Made by a program: the position numbers and the translations under genes
Assembly: GCA_938018155.1 (NCBI GenBank)
Contig: CALIIG010000217.1
Coordinates: 1 to 17,453 of the forward strand
Reading direction: 5' to 3'
DNA: 17,453 nt
Source of the DNA: an uncultured Prevotella sp.
Lineage (GTDB): Bacteria > Bacteroidota > Bacteroidia > Bacteroidales > Bacteroidaceae
Part shown: in pieces, positions 1 through 7,661 of the stretch
Layout of the letters: each line of letters begins with the position of its first letter
How positions within the stretch are numbered: position 1 is the first letter of the stretch
The notes under the pieces: generated by a model
The model's input: only the letters and a program-made list of their open reading frames with translations
What the model was told of the DNA's origin: nothing
Databases searched by the model: none

Positions 1-99
1 TGACGGCCGCCGAACGGTGACCCGCAGCCCGCAATGGCGTTAATTTTTCAATCTTTTAATTCTTTAATTCTTCCATACACGTAATAAACTACCGTCGTA

Positions 100-267
100 A
101 TGCGTTTAAACCATATCAATAAACATCTAATTCATGTGCCTATGACGCATTTTACTCCCAACGAATTGAAACCTTCAGAGAAGACGCTTTGCCTTATCAG
201 GCAGATAGCCTACTCGTATAGGGTATTTGAGAACACCGATAAACCCGGTCGGCTTTGTTTGAGTTAG
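100..267 (+). CDS. Small hypothetical protein, 55 codons
   Basis: An ATG at 100 opens a 55-codon frame ending in TAG at 265-267, just upstream of the epimerase gene. A second in-frame ATG at 142 would give 41 residues. The C-terminal half contains a basic, hydrophobic helix-like stretch (SEKTLCLIRQIAYSYRVFE) with no signal peptide or membrane segment. I have an unverified impression that short proteins ending in a LIRQIAY-TYRV-like motif recur in Bacteroidales, which is why I report it. No TAnnTTTG promoter box is visible before it. It lies 29 nt upstream of the epimerase start on the same strand, so the two could be co-transcribed. It may equally be a chance frame. Function unknown. Confidence 0.45.
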   Translation: MRLNHINKHLIHVPMTHFTPNELKPSEKTLCLIRQIAYSYRVFENTDKPGRLCLS

Positions 268-296
268 ATATTGCGCTGACGTATAAAATGTGAAGC

Positions 297-968
297 ATGA
301 GTGTAATTATTTCACCTTCGTTGCTGTCGGCCGACTTCACCCATCTCGGGTCGGACCTGGATATGATTAACCGCAGTGAGGCCGACTGGCTTCACTGTGA
401 TGTAATGGACGGTACGTTCGTACCCAATATTTCATTTGGCTTTCCGGTTATCGAGGCCGTGAAAGGCGTATGTAAAAAGCCGCTCGATGTGCACCTGATG
501 ATAGAGCATCCCGGGCAGTATATTGATGCAACGGCCCGCGCAGGTGCCATGATGATGTGCGTGCATCAGGAGGCTGTGGTTCATTTGAACCGTGTTATAC
601 ACCAAATTCACGATGCCGGCATGAAGGCAGGGGTGGCCCTTAACCCTTCAACGCCCGTGTGTATGCTTGAGGATGTGATAGAGGATGTGGACATGGTATT
701 GCTGATGAGCGTCAACCCCGGCTTTGGCGGACAGCGTTTTATCGAAGGCACCATTGGCAAACTGCAGCGTCTGCGCCGGCTTATTGCCGATAGCAGCTCG
801 CATGCTTTGGTTCAGATTGACGGAGGCGTGAATAACGTTACCGCCCCTGAGCTGGTGGCTGCCGGGGCTGATGTGCTGGTAAGCGGGAGCTACATCTTTA
901 AGTCGGCCGACCCATTGGCAGCCATTCACGGGCTGAAACAAACGGCAAATGCACAAGCCGGCCGATAG
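297..968 (+). CDS. rpe: Ribulose-phosphate 3-epimerase
   Basis: Interconverts D-ribulose 5-phosphate and D-xylulose 5-phosphate in the cytosolic pentose phosphate pathway. The 223-residue protein is full length for this TIM-barrel family. It begins with the typical ISPSLLSADF stretch. The metal and catalytic ligands are visible: His33 and Asp35 in HCDVMDG (33-39), His66 in DVHLMIE, and Asp175 in QIDGGVN. The phosphate-loop motif PGFGGQ is at 141-146 and the second phosphate site is near VSGSYIF (195-201). The ATG at 297 fits the family start; no strong ribosome binding site precedes it, as is usual in Bacteroidetes. It converges with the sigma factor gene, with a 9-bp hairpin in between. No consensus promoter was found directly upstream. 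Confidence 0.96.
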   Translation: MSVIISPSLLSADFTHLGSDLDMINRSEADWLHCDVMDGTFVPNISFGFPVIEAVKGVCKKPLDVHLMIEHPGQYIDATARAGAMMMCVHQEAVVHLNRVIHQIHDAGMKAGVALNPSTPVCMLEDVIEDVDMVLLMSVNPGFGGQRFIEGTIGKLQRLRRLIADSSSHALVQIDGGVNNVTAPELVAAGADVLVSGSYIFKSADPLAAIHGLKQTANAQAGR

Positions 969-1010
969 CCTGTGCACGTATTGTCTATAAAAGAAAGGCT
1001 GAAAGGTGAT

Positions 1011-1038
1011 GTTTCCCTGCTGTAACGGACAGGGAAAC
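1011..1038. terminator. Hairpin between convergent rpe and sigma factor genes
   Basis: GTTTCCCTG (1011-1019) pairs perfectly with CAGGGAAAC (1030-1038) across a 10-nt loop. It lies 43 nt after the epimerase stop and 4 nt beyond the sigma factor stop. Neither side is followed by a clear T-tract, so a bidirectional terminator is inferred from position and stem only. Confidence 0.5.
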
Positions 1039-1041
1039 GGG

Positions 1042-1638
1042 TTAATAAAGTTGAAGTTCGACGTTGTTTTCGCGTGCCATCCTGCGCATGTTGATAATGG
1101 CATAACGCATGCGTCCCAGGGCGGTGTTGATGCTGACATCGGTAGTTTGTGCAATTTCCTTGAACGACATTTGCTGATAAAAACGCATAAAAACAACTTC
1201 GCGCTGCGATGTGGGCAGCATATTCATCATGGTATGAATGTCTTTTATAACCTGCTCGTTGACGAAACGGGTTTCAATGCACGAGTCTAACAAATTGTCG
1301 TGCGAAAGGTTTGACAGGTCGTTGTCTTCGGTAGGCTCAACTATTCGCTCTGTTTTCTGCTGGCGATACTGGTCCATTATCACGTTGTGGGCAATGCGCA
1401 TGCACCACGCTGCAAACTTACCCGTGGGGGCATATTTGCGGTGTCGCAGTTTCACAATGATTTTAATGAAAGTGTCCTGAAACACATCGTTGGCCACATC
1501 CTCGTCGCGAACAATGAAAAGAATATAGGAAAACAGCTTCGATTGTGTGTGTTCCAACAGCAAATCAAATGCCTGATTGTTACCCTCCATGTAGGATAAT
1601 GCCAGCTCTTCGTCCGACATATCTTTAAGATTCTTCAT
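1042..1638 (-). CDS. ECF-type RNA polymerase sigma factor
   Basis: Group 4 (ECF) sigma-70 factor that would direct core RNA polymerase to a specific promoter set. The 198 residues hold region 2 at about 22-95, with the core-binding DVFQDTF motif at 51-57 and the -10-recognition helix around KFAAWCMRIAHNVIMD. A variable acidic linker follows (about 100-125), then region 4 with a helix-turn-helix at about 136-188 (LPTSQREVVFMRF and FKEIAQTTDVSINTALGRMR). No anti-sigma factor, TonB receptor or other usual regulatory partner is adjacent. A well-formed promoter lies about 80 nt upstream of the ATG, and a second promoter followed by a terminator lies farther upstream, so expression could be layered. 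The regulon cannot be inferred from this window. Confidence 0.92.
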   Translation of the reverse strand: MKNLKDMSDEELALSYMEGNNQAFDLLLEHTQSKLFSYILFIVRDEDVANDVFQDTFIKIIVKLRHRKYAPTGKFAAWCMRIAHNVIMDQYRQQKTERIVEPTEDNDLSNLSHDNLLDSCIETRFVNEQVIKDIHTMMNMLPTSQREVVFMRFYQQMSFKEIAQTTDVSINTALGRMRYAIINMRRMARENNVELQLY

Positions 1639-1719
1639 GTTTTATATTTACTTATAATGAAGTAAATGTCAATCAATAGGCAATATGAATTATGTGTTAC
1701 AATTAAAAGACAGGTGGTG

Positions 1720-1751
1720 CAAATATATATCATTTCTGCATTTCTGCCAAA
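1720..1751 (-). promoter_or_regulatory. Bacteroidetes-type promoter of the sigma factor gene
   Basis: Read on the minus strand: a -33 TTTG (1751-1748), a 20-nt spacer, and a -7 box TATATTTG (1727-1720) matching TAnnTTTG. This predicts a start near 1714 and a leader of about 75 nt before the ATG at 1638. Two direct copies of AAATGCAA (1765-1772 and 1775-1782, one helical turn apart) lie just upstream of the -33 box and could be regulator half-sites. Confidence 0.7.
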
Positions 1752-1774
1752 TTTTTAACAGTTTAAATGCAATA

Positions 1775-1853
1775 AAATGCAAAAGAGGTTGGTGCAGGAT
1801 GCAACCAACCTCAACAATGATTTCGCCAAAACGATACGAAACCTATAAAATAC
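1775..1853 (-). ncRNA. Candidate small RNA (or attenuated leader) upstream of the sigma factor
   Basis: A consensus promoter at 1890-1859 predicts a transcript starting near 1853 on the minus strand. About 40 nt later comes a hairpin: arms 1785-1796 and 1800-1812, with GAGGTTGGT pairing ACCAACCTC, three further GCA/TGC pairs, one bulged A and a GGA loop. It is followed by the U-rich tail TTTTGCATTTTATT (1784-1771). Promoter plus terminator define an RNA of about 80 nt with no ATG, so a leader peptide is unlikely. It could be a stand-alone small RNA, or a second sigma-factor promoter whose transcripts mostly terminate here. The boundaries are inferred. Confidence 0.42.
1785..1812 (-). terminator. 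Intrinsic terminator of the candidate small RNA
   Basis: A 12-bp stem with a single bulged A (1803) and a GGA loop, followed in the minus direction by TTTTGCATTTTATT. On the plus strand the hairpin is followed by AACAATGATT, with no T-tract, so the polarity is minus. No annotated gene ends here, which is what makes it informative. Confidence 0.6.
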
Positions 1854-1858
1854 GTTAG

Positions 1859-1890
1859 CAAATATATGTTTTTGGTATGATAAAAGCAAA
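1859..1890 (-). promoter_or_regulatory. Bacteroidetes-type promoter of the candidate small RNA
   Basis: On the minus strand a -33 TTTG (1890-1887), a 20-nt spacer and a -7 box TATATTTG (1866-1859). Boxes and spacing are identical to the sigma-factor promoter 139 bp downstream. Confidence 0.6.
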
Positions 1891-2086
1891 TATTTTACCG
1901 TGTTTTTTTACGATTTAACAAATATCGTTGTTCGCCGGTTACAAAACATCCTGTTTTTGTTGAAACAGGTAAGAAGGAGCCGGACAAATGGTATAACAGA
2001 GAGTTTTCTGCATCAAACAGCGGTTTTTGTATTGAATAAACATAAAAGTTTGGCAATAAAGGGTGGCCTGTTCCGAATATTATCTT

Positions 2087-2094
2087 TACCTTTG
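2087..2094 (+). promoter_or_regulatory. Candidate -7 promoter box for the beta-barrel gene
   Basis: TACCTTTG matches TAnnTTTG and lies 53 nt before the ATG at 2148. A TTTG at the normal -33 distance is missing. CTTTGC (2090-2095) and GCAAAG (2106-2111) form an inverted repeat around the predicted start. Between this box and the minus-strand promoter at 1859-1890 I see only a weak 7-bp hairpin (1950-1969, loop TTGTTG). Confidence 0.45.
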
Positions 2095-2147
2095 CGCCTT
2101 TAAAAGCAAAGATATAAAATAGTATAAATCTTCAGTTGGTTACATAT

Positions 2148-3029
2148 ATGATGAATAAAAACGGCACACCGTATAACAGAAATCGGCAATTAAAGTGTTG
2201 TTTTTCAATTCCACGGGCTTTGCGTTCCGTTTGTAAGCCGTTTTGTAACAAGGCATTTGTTCTGCTGTTTTTGGGTATTATCACATCGGTTCCTGCCTGT
2301 GCGCAGATGCTTTTCACCGAGAATATGACGATGAATATTGACAGCACCAAGACCATTCAGGGCACACTTAACCCTGTTGTTGACTTTAAAACCGAGCAGG
2401 AAAACGTGCTGACGGTGAAGAATACGGCCAATCTTAATGTGCTGTTACATCATAACAGGGTTATAAACCTGATTGACAAGCTCGAGTTTTCAACCTATGG
2501 CAAGAAGATAACAGTGAGTGGAGGCTACGTGCATATGGAGTATCGATATTTGCTTCACCACGTTTTTGAGATATATCCCTATGCTGAATCGCAGTGGGCC
2601 GGGAGCAGAGGCATGACGTTTAAGGTTTCAGCGGGTATGCAATCGCGTTATCGTTTTGTCGGGTCGAAGCACTGCCTGTTGTTCGGTGCCGTTGCATTGT
2701 TCTATGAATTTGAGAACTGGCAGTACCCCAATCCGCCGGCAGGGGTTGCCTCGCACGCTTTCAGCCGGAGTATAAAAAGCCATTTGTCACTGAGCTTTAA
2801 ACATACCATCGGCGACCGTTGGGAGCTTACCACCACGGCTATCCATCAGGCTAAGCCCGACAGCTATCTTAAAAGTGCACGCTTTGGCGGTGCGGTTGAC
2901 CTGATATACCATATTACACCAACGGTGGGTGTGCGCGGAGCCTATCGCATAATTTACGATACGAAGCCTATTGTACCCGTCCGTAAGAATTACACTACGG
3001 TTGAGGCGGGGCTCGATATTGCCTTTTAA
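2148..3029 (+). CDS. Putative outer-membrane beta-barrel protein (DUF481-like)
   Basis: A 293-residue exported protein of unknown function. A hydrophobic segment (AFVLLFLGIITSVPACAQ) ending in an AxA-like site suggests a signal peptide cleaved before Gln; it follows an unusually long basic N-region of roughly 35 residues. The mature part alternates polar and aromatic residues in strand-like stretches, repeatedly rich in Tyr and Phe, and ends in a C-terminal Phe (EAGLDIAF), the usual outer-membrane assembly signal. The overall pattern recalls DUF481-type barrels, but I cannot confirm the family. I start at ATG 2148 (ATG 2151 is equally possible); an upstream TTG at 2136 is less likely. It is divergent from the sigma factor and 101 nt upstream of the TrpF-like gene on the same strand. 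Confidence 0.7.
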   Translation: MMNKNGTPYNRNRQLKCCFSIPRALRSVCKPFCNKAFVLLFLGIITSVPACAQMLFTENMTMNIDSTKTIQGTLNPVVDFKTEQENVLTVKNTANLNVLLHHNRVINLIDKLEFSTYGKKITVSGGYVHMEYRYLLHHVFEIYPYAESQWAGSRGMTFKVSAGMQSRYRFVGSKHCLLFGAVALFYEFENWQYPNPPAGVASHAFSRSIKSHLSLSFKHTIGDRWELTTTAIHQAKPDSYLKSARFGGAVDLIYHITPTVGVRGAYRIIYDTKPIVPVRKNYTTVEAGLDIAF

Positions 3030-3130
3030 TGTAGGGGAGGATAGTGCTTTGGTGTAATATTGCCGGCCATAGGGGTTAATGAATATTCGGTTTTTGTTAA
3101 ATAAAATCAGCTGAAAGGAACATACAAACT

Positions 3131-3835
3131 ATGATAATAAAGGTAAGTGGCATGGGCGAAGCCCGTAACGTTCGCGAAGTATCGGCATTGGATGTTGACA
3201 TGGTGGGGTTCGATTTCTATCCTTCGAGCGAACGCTTTGTGCAGATGATTTCTTCACAGGCCGGTATTATTCCTGATTATAGCCGTGAGCGTTTCAGAAA
3301 AGTTACGAAGCCGGGGGAGCAGAATACCAGGCTTACACCGGCGGAAGTTTGTCGCGCAGGCGTGTTCATTGACGACATGCCGCAAACCATTATCAGCAGG
3401 GTTTACAACTATTCACTGAATTATGTGCAGCTTGATGGGGAAGAAAGCGGGGTGATGATCGACAATCTGAAACGCAGTCTGATGCCCGATATTGTAGCTG
3501 GTATTAAAGTAATCAAAACCATTCATGTTCGTTCAGCTGCCGACTTTGCGTTGTGTAGGCAATATGAAAACAGTGCCGACCTCTTTATTTTTAATATTGA
3601 CGGCGTTTCGGATATGCTTAAAGAGGGAGGCGAAGGCATAAAAATTCTTGATGCCTATGCGGGTAATATACCTTTCTTGCTGGGAGGAGATATTGGCCCT
3701 GACGATGTAAAAGGCATCAGGGCACTACGCCATTCACTGTTCAGAGGCGTTGATTTGAACGAACATTTTGAGGGATCGGCGGGAATAAAGGATGTAGAAC
3801 GTTTGCAAAAATTTATAGCAGGCGTTAAAAAATAA
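3131..3835 (+). CDS. TrpF-fold protein (phosphoribosylanthranilate isomerase homologue), probably inactive
   Basis: The 234 residues follow the TrpF TIM-barrel pattern from end to end: KVSGM (4-8), GFDFYPSSERFV (26-37), AGVFIDD (76-82), YVQLDGEES (98-106), GGEG (166-169), LLGGDIGPDDV (183-193) and GVDLNEHFE (206-214). Genuine TrpF isomerises N-(5-phosphoribosyl)anthranilate using a Cys in K-x-C-G and an Asp in the LxDT strand. Here the Cys is Ser6 (AGT, 3146-3148) and the Asp position is Asn155 (AAT, 3593-3595). The VQLHG His is Asp102, and the phosphate-site DVSSGVE pattern is altered. No trp gene is nearby. The frame is intact, so a paralogue kept for another role (or a very diverged sugar-phosphate binder) is more likely than a pseudogene. 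It converges with the UpxY gene. Confidence 0.85.
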   Translation: MIIKVSGMGEARNVREVSALDVDMVGFDFYPSSERFVQMISSQAGIIPDYSRERFRKVTKPGEQNTRLTPAEVCRAGVFIDDMPQTIISRVYNYSLNYVQLDGEESGVMIDNLKRSLMPDIVAGIKVIKTIHVRSAADFALCRQYENSADLFIFNIDGVSDMLKEGGEGIKILDAYAGNIPFLLGGDIGPDDVKGIRALRHSLFRGVDLNEHFEGSAGIKDVERLQKFIAGVKK

Positions 3836-3859
3836 GTATATCGGGTAGAGAAAAACTGT

Positions 3860-3887
3860 GGTTTAGCCTGAAAAGAAAGGCTAAACC
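3860..3887 (-). terminator. Terminator overlapping the UpxY stop codon
   Basis: GGTTTAGCC (3860-3868) pairs with GGCTAAACC (3879-3887) over a 10-nt A-rich loop. In the minus direction it is followed by ACAGTTTTTC, giving a short U-tract. The UpxY stop codon (3883-3881) lies inside the stem. On the plus strand it may also stop transcription from the TrpF-like gene, although no T-tract follows on that side. Confidence 0.6.
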
Positions 3888-4492
3888 TCAATGGCCTTGC
3901 AGCACCATTTGGTTACCTTAAGCATAACGCCGATGCCCGGAACTTCTTTTAAGAGGTAATATTTGCGGTCGGCACGGACGAGTTTTCCCTTTAAACCTTT
4001 CAACGGTCCGTGTGTAACAACAACAGGTGTACCCTTTTTTAGCCGGGCCTGTTCGTCGCTTACAAACCGCTTCATCAGTATATCGGGGTTACACATAGCC
4101 TGAAATTCAAACATCTGTTTGGCAGGAATTTCGTAAAATTCCCGGCTGCCATACTCCTTCCTTACGACTGAAACTTTGTATGAGAGCGACAGAATGATGT
4201 CGCGGACAGCCTTTTCAGTTTTCGTTTTTTTGATGAAAAGCAGATTTCTTACAACCGGCCGGAGCACGCGCCGAACATGTTTTGTGCGGTCTTCAACATC
4301 GGCATACTCCATGGGAATGAACACTTCCAGTTCCTTTTCACGCAGTGCTTCGGCAACCTCGTTTTGGCGCATGGTAAAAAGTTTCATCGCATACCACGGA
4401 CGGTTATCCTGTGCCTCCTCTTCGTTTTGGAGAAACAGAGAATGTTTTTCTTCCATGGTCGAAGAGCCTGGTTGTGGTTCTGTTTCGTTCAT
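3881..4492 (-). CDS. UpxY-family transcription antiterminator (NusG paralogue)
   Basis: A 203-residue specialised NusG/RfaH relative that would bind elongating RNA polymerase and promote read-through of a target operon, in Bacteroides usually a capsule locus. An acidic N-terminal extension of about 30 residues precedes the NGN domain (about 31-140, beginning RPWYAMKLFTMRQNEV, with FIPMEYADVEDRTKHVRRVLRP in the middle). A KOW domain follows (about 150-175, KKGTPVVVTHGPLKGLKGKLVR). In Bacteroides such genes normally open a capsule operon; here it is the last minus-strand gene before a terminator, 92 nt after prfC, with no polysaccharide genes downstream. No TAnnTTTG box lies in that gap, so it may be read from upstream. 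Its target may be elsewhere, for example the rfbA operon (inference). Confidence 0.88.
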   Translation of the reverse strand: MNETEPQPGSSTMEEKHSLFLQNEEEAQDNRPWYAMKLFTMRQNEVAEALREKELEVFIPMEYADVEDRTKHVRRVLRPVVRNLLFIKKTKTEKAVRDIILSLSYKVSVVRKEYGSREFYEIPAKQMFEFQAMCNPDILMKRFVSDEQARLKKGTPVVVTHGPLKGLKGKLVRADRKYYLLKEVPGIGVMLKVTKWCCKAIEV

Positions 4493-4584
4493 TTTCAGGT
4501 AGTATAGTCGATAAAATGGTTCAAACGCATGCCCTTTCCCACGCGCTCTTATATAAAAGGAGGTGTAAGGACAGGCGTTTGACG

Positions 4585-6174
4585 TTAAAATTCGGATGTG
4601 AAATGGAACTTAATGTGTTCGAAATCTTGTTGCGCCATGCTGAGAACGTATGACGAATCGGCCAGGAACACATCGCGATCTTCAATGTCTTTCGCAATAT
4701 ACTGATACTTTCGCTTCTTAAAATTCTCAAGCTCGGCAGCGTCGTCCGACTCAATCCAGCATGCCTTGTAAAGATGAACAGGCTCCCAACGGCACCTGGC
4801 ATTGTACTCATGTTCGAGACGATATTGTATAACTTCGAACTGAAGCTGTCCTACTGTGCCGATGATGCGACGGTTATTGAACTGGTTTACAAACATCTGG
4901 GCAACACCTTCGTTCATTAATTGTTCAATGCCTTTTTGGAATTGCTTCGACTTCATCGGGTCGTCGTTCTCAATATACTTAAACAATTCAGGCGAGAAAG
5001 AAGGCAAACCTCGGAAGTGTAACACCTCGCCTTCGGTAAGAGTATCGCCTATTTTGAAGATGCCGTTGTCGGGAAGGCCTACAATATCTCCCGGCCAGGC
5101 CTCGTCAACAGTGCTTTTTCGCTGTGCCATAAACTGGGTAGGGGAGGAGAACCGCACGGTTTTTCCCAATCGAACATGATAATAAGGCTGGTTCCTGACG
5201 AACTTTCCCGAGCATACTTTACAAAAGGCAATACACGAGCGATGGTTGGGATCGATGTTCGCCGTAATCTTAAAGATGAAGCCTGTAAACCTGGAATCAT
5301 CGGGCATGATGGTTTTTTCCTCGGCCCTGGTAGGCTTGGGACTCGGTGCGATTTCGACAAAACAGTTAAGCAATTCCTGCACACCGAAGTTGTTTAAAGC
5401 CGAGCCAAAGAAGACGGGTGCAACCTTAGCGTCACGATAATCCTGCACATCGAAATCGGGATATACGCCATCAACCAGCTCCAAATCGTCACGAAGTCGG
5501 GCTGCCGGCACCTCGCCGACATGCTGATCAAGGTCAGCCGACTGAATGTCAACGGCTACTTTCTCGGTAACTCGCTGTTTATTGGGTGTAAAAAGATTGA
5601 GTTGTTGTTCGTAGATATTGTAAACACCCTTAAACTTTAAGCCTTGTCCGATAGGCCATGAAAGCGGTCGGACATGGATGTGCAGCTCCTTTTCAAGTTC
5701 GTCTAACAGGTCAAAGGGGTCGCGTCCTTCGCGGTCCATCTTGTTGATAAAGATAATAACGGGCGTATTGCGCATGCGGCACACCTCCATCAGCTTACGT
5801 GTTTGTGCCTCGACGCCTTTGGCCGAGTCGACAACAATAATCGCCGAATCGACGGCAGTAAGTGTGCGATAGGTATCCTCGGCAAAGTCCTGATGCCCCG
5901 GTGTGTCCAGAATATTGACCTTGTAAGGCTCACCTTCCTGTCCGTCGGGAAGGTAATCGAACTCCATAACCGACGTTGACACCGAAATACCACGCTGTTT
6001 TTCAATGTCCATCCAGTCGGAAGTAGCCGTCTTTCTAATCTTATTGCTCTTAACAGCACCGGCTACCTGTATCTGTCCGCCAAAAAGGAGGAACTTCTCG
6101 GTAAGCGTTGTCTTACCGGCATCAGGGTGCGAAATGATGGCAAATGTGCGCCTTCTTTCTATCTCTTTGTTCAT
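4585..6174 (-). CDS. prfC: Peptide chain release factor 3
   Basis: A translational GTPase that recycles class 1 release factors RF1 and RF2 from the ribosome. From the ATG at 6174 the protein has 529 residues, the usual RF3 length. The G motifs are intact: G1 SHPDAGKTT (15-23), G2 RGISVSTS (61-68), G3 DTPGHQDF (90-97) and G4 NKMD (144-147). The later RF3 domains include [14 protein letters not shown] and the [22 protein letters not shown] segment. A longer reading frame starts farther upstream, but [20 protein letters not shown] is the family start. This ATG overlaps the rfbD stop in an ATGA arrangement, implying translational coupling. Confidence 0.97.
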   Translation of the reverse strand: MNKEIERRRTFAIISHPDAGKTTLTEKFLLFGGQIQVAGAVKSNKIRKTATSDWMDIEKQRGISVSTSVMEFDYLPDGQEGEPYKVNILDTPGHQDFAEDTYRTLTAVDSAIIVVDSAKGVEAQTRKLMEVCRMRNTPVIIFINKMDREGRDPFDLLDELEKELHIHVRPLSWPIGQGLKFKGVYNIYEQQLNLFTPNKQRVTEKVAVDIQSADLDQHVGEVPAARLRDDLELVDGVYPDFDVQDYRDAKVAPVFFGSALNNFGVQELLNCFVEIAPSPKPTRAEEKTIMPDDSRFTGFIFKITANIDPNHRSCIAFCKVCSGKFVRNQPYYHVRLGKTVRFSSPTQFMAQRKSTVDEAWPGDIVGLPDNGIFKIGDTLTEGEVLHFRGLPSFSPELFKYIENDDPMKSKQFQKGIEQLMNEGVAQMFVNQFNNRRIIGTVGQLQFEVIQYRLEHEYNARCRWEPVHLYKACWIESDDAAELENFKKRKYQYIAKDIEDRDVFLADSSYVLSMAQQDFEHIKFHFTSEF

Positions 6175-7064
6175 TTTTGTGTGGGTATGGCTTCGTTCAT
6201 GTTTGCCATACACTTCTTTAAGCTGTTTTCCCAATAGGGTATTTGTATGCCGAAGGTTTCCTTAATTTTGGTCTTGTCAAGCACGCTGTATGCGGGACGC
6301 TTTACAGGAGAGGGGAACTCGTCGCTGTGACAAGGCAGAATCTGGCATGCCTTGTGGCCGGCAATCTCGGCTATTTTGACGGTAAAATCGTACCAGCTGC
6401 ATACACCTTCGTTCGAAAAGTGGTATATTCCGCTATGTCCTTCGAACTTGTTATTTTCAATAATGTTGAATATTGCTTCTGCCAAATCACCGGCATAAGT
6501 AGGTGTTCCCGTCTGGTCAAAGACAACTTTAAGCTGCGGTTTCGTCGCCGTCAGGCCTAACATAGTCTTTACAAAGTTGTGCCCAAACTCGCTATACAGC
6601 CACGCTGTGCGCAGAATGATGTAGTTTCCGCCTACTGCTTGTATTTTCTTTTCGCCATGAAGTTTCGTCAATCCGTATACGCCGGTGGGAGTTCCGTGCA
6701 TATCTTCCTTGCAGGGTGTGTTGTAAGGGTCGCCCCCAAACACGTAATCGGTAGAAATATGGACAAGTAATCCACCAACCTCTTTCATGGCTTTGGCCAG
6801 ATTTTCAGGTGCAACGGCATTGAGAGTTTCTACAATATCTCCAGCCGTTTCGGCCTTGTCAACGTTGGTCCATGCAGCACAGTTGATAATACACTGCACA
6901 TGATTCTCCTTAACCGTTTTGCGAACGGCTTCAAGATTGGTAATATCGAGCTTTTGATAACCCTCGCAAACATCGGTGAAGATGAAATGATTGGCCGACT
7001 TTTTACTAACAATCTGAATCTCGTTGCCTAATTGTCCGTTGGCACCGGTAACTAAAATGTTCAT
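6171..7064 (-). CDS. rfbD: dTDP-4-dehydrorhamnose reductase
   Basis: Catalyses the last step of dTDP-L-rhamnose synthesis, the NAD(P)H-dependent reduction of dTDP-4-dehydro-L-rhamnose, for surface polysaccharides. The 297-residue short-chain dehydrogenase has the nucleotide-binding TGANGQLG (6-13), [12 protein letters not shown] (61-72), the STDYVF active-site strand (104-109) and the catalytic YxxxK (Tyr130, Lys134) in [10 protein letters not shown]. The [13 protein letters not shown] segment (186-198) is typical of RmlD. It lies 22 nt downstream of the DUF4924 gene and overlaps prfC by 4 nt. rfbA is about 9 kb away; rfbB and rfbC are not in the window. Confidence 0.95.
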   Translation of the reverse strand: MNILVTGANGQLGNEIQIVSKKSANHFIFTDVCEGYQKLDITNLEAVRKTVKENHVQCIINCAAWTNVDKAETAGDIVETLNAVAPENLAKAMKEVGGLLVHISTDYVFGGDPYNTPCKEDMHGTPTGVYGLTKLHGEKKIQAVGGNYIILRTAWLYSEFGHNFVKTMLGLTATKPQLKVVFDQTGTPTYAGDLAEAIFNIIENNKFEGHSGIYHFSNEGVCSWYDFTVKIAEIAGHKACQILPCHSDEFPSPVKRPAYSVLDKTKIKETFGIQIPYWENSLKKCMANMNEAIPTQK

Positions 7065-7086
7065 AGCTTAAAGAGTTAAGTTCGTA

Positions 7087-7638
7087 TTATTCTTCCTCGC
7101 CGAAGTCGAGTCCCTCGTCACGATTCTTAATGTAATAATCGCTGAGCATGCCGATAAATGTCGTTATCTCTTTGACGGCACGCTCTGTCTCAGTCGAAAT
7201 TTCTTTCTTTTGCATGCGCAACATCATAATACCGTAAAGAGCATTAAGGCATGTTTCTATTTCGTCAACATTCTTATCGCCTTTATTACGCAGTTCAACA
7301 ATGAAAGGTAATACCTTATAATATTCGGCGTTATAAAAGGGAAAGTTGCTGGAAGACAGCAGTTGCTGGTGAAGGTCAGACAAGTCTTGTAGTGTTATGG
7401 CATTGATATTGAGGTGTCCTTTCTCACGTTTTCCCTCTTCGTTCATCATACGGACGAGGTTGCCGAACCACTCAATTTCGGCGGCTTTCTGCTCTTCGGT
7501 ATAGTTAAATTTGCTGATATACTCGTCGGTTATCCTGTTAATGGAGCAACCGTAAGCCCGTATAAGGTCTTCGAGTTGCCACATATACAGAAGATATTCT
7601 GCTATCGATGTTTTGCGAATTTCCTGTGCAACAAACAT
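7087..7638 (-). CDS. DUF4924 family protein
   Basis: A 183-residue cytosolic protein of unknown function. It is almost wholly alpha-helical by composition, with no signal peptide or membrane segment, and ends in an acidic tail (DEGLDFGEEE). The start MFVAQEIRKTSIAEYLLYMWQ, the central HLNINAITLQDLSDLH segment and the FYNAEYYKVLPFIVELR block match what I recall of the Bacteroidetes DUF4924 family. It sits between the LysE-like gene (23-nt gap) and rfbD (22-nt gap), so it is probably co-transcribed with both. Nothing visible suggests catalytic residues. Confidence 0.82.
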   Translation of the reverse strand: MFVAQEIRKTSIAEYLLYMWQLEDLIRAYGCSINRITDEYISKFNYTEEQKAAEIEWFGNLVRMMNEEGKREKGHLNINAITLQDLSDLHQQLLSSSNFPFYNAEYYKVLPFIVELRNKGDKNVDEIETCLNALYGIMMLRMQKKEISTETERAVKEITTFIGMLSDYYIKNRDEGLDFGEEE

Positions 7639-7661
7639 ACAATGGATGTATCGGGTTGACT

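Noticed and set aside
648..1196. Long minus-strand open frame opposite rpe
   Set aside because: It overlaps rpe and the 3' end of the sigma factor gene, both with clear family motifs, and its translation shows no domain.
1950..1969. Hairpin CCTGTTT-TTGTTG-AAACAGG as a terminator
   Set aside because: The stem is only 7 bp, no T-tract follows on either strand, and no gene ends nearby.
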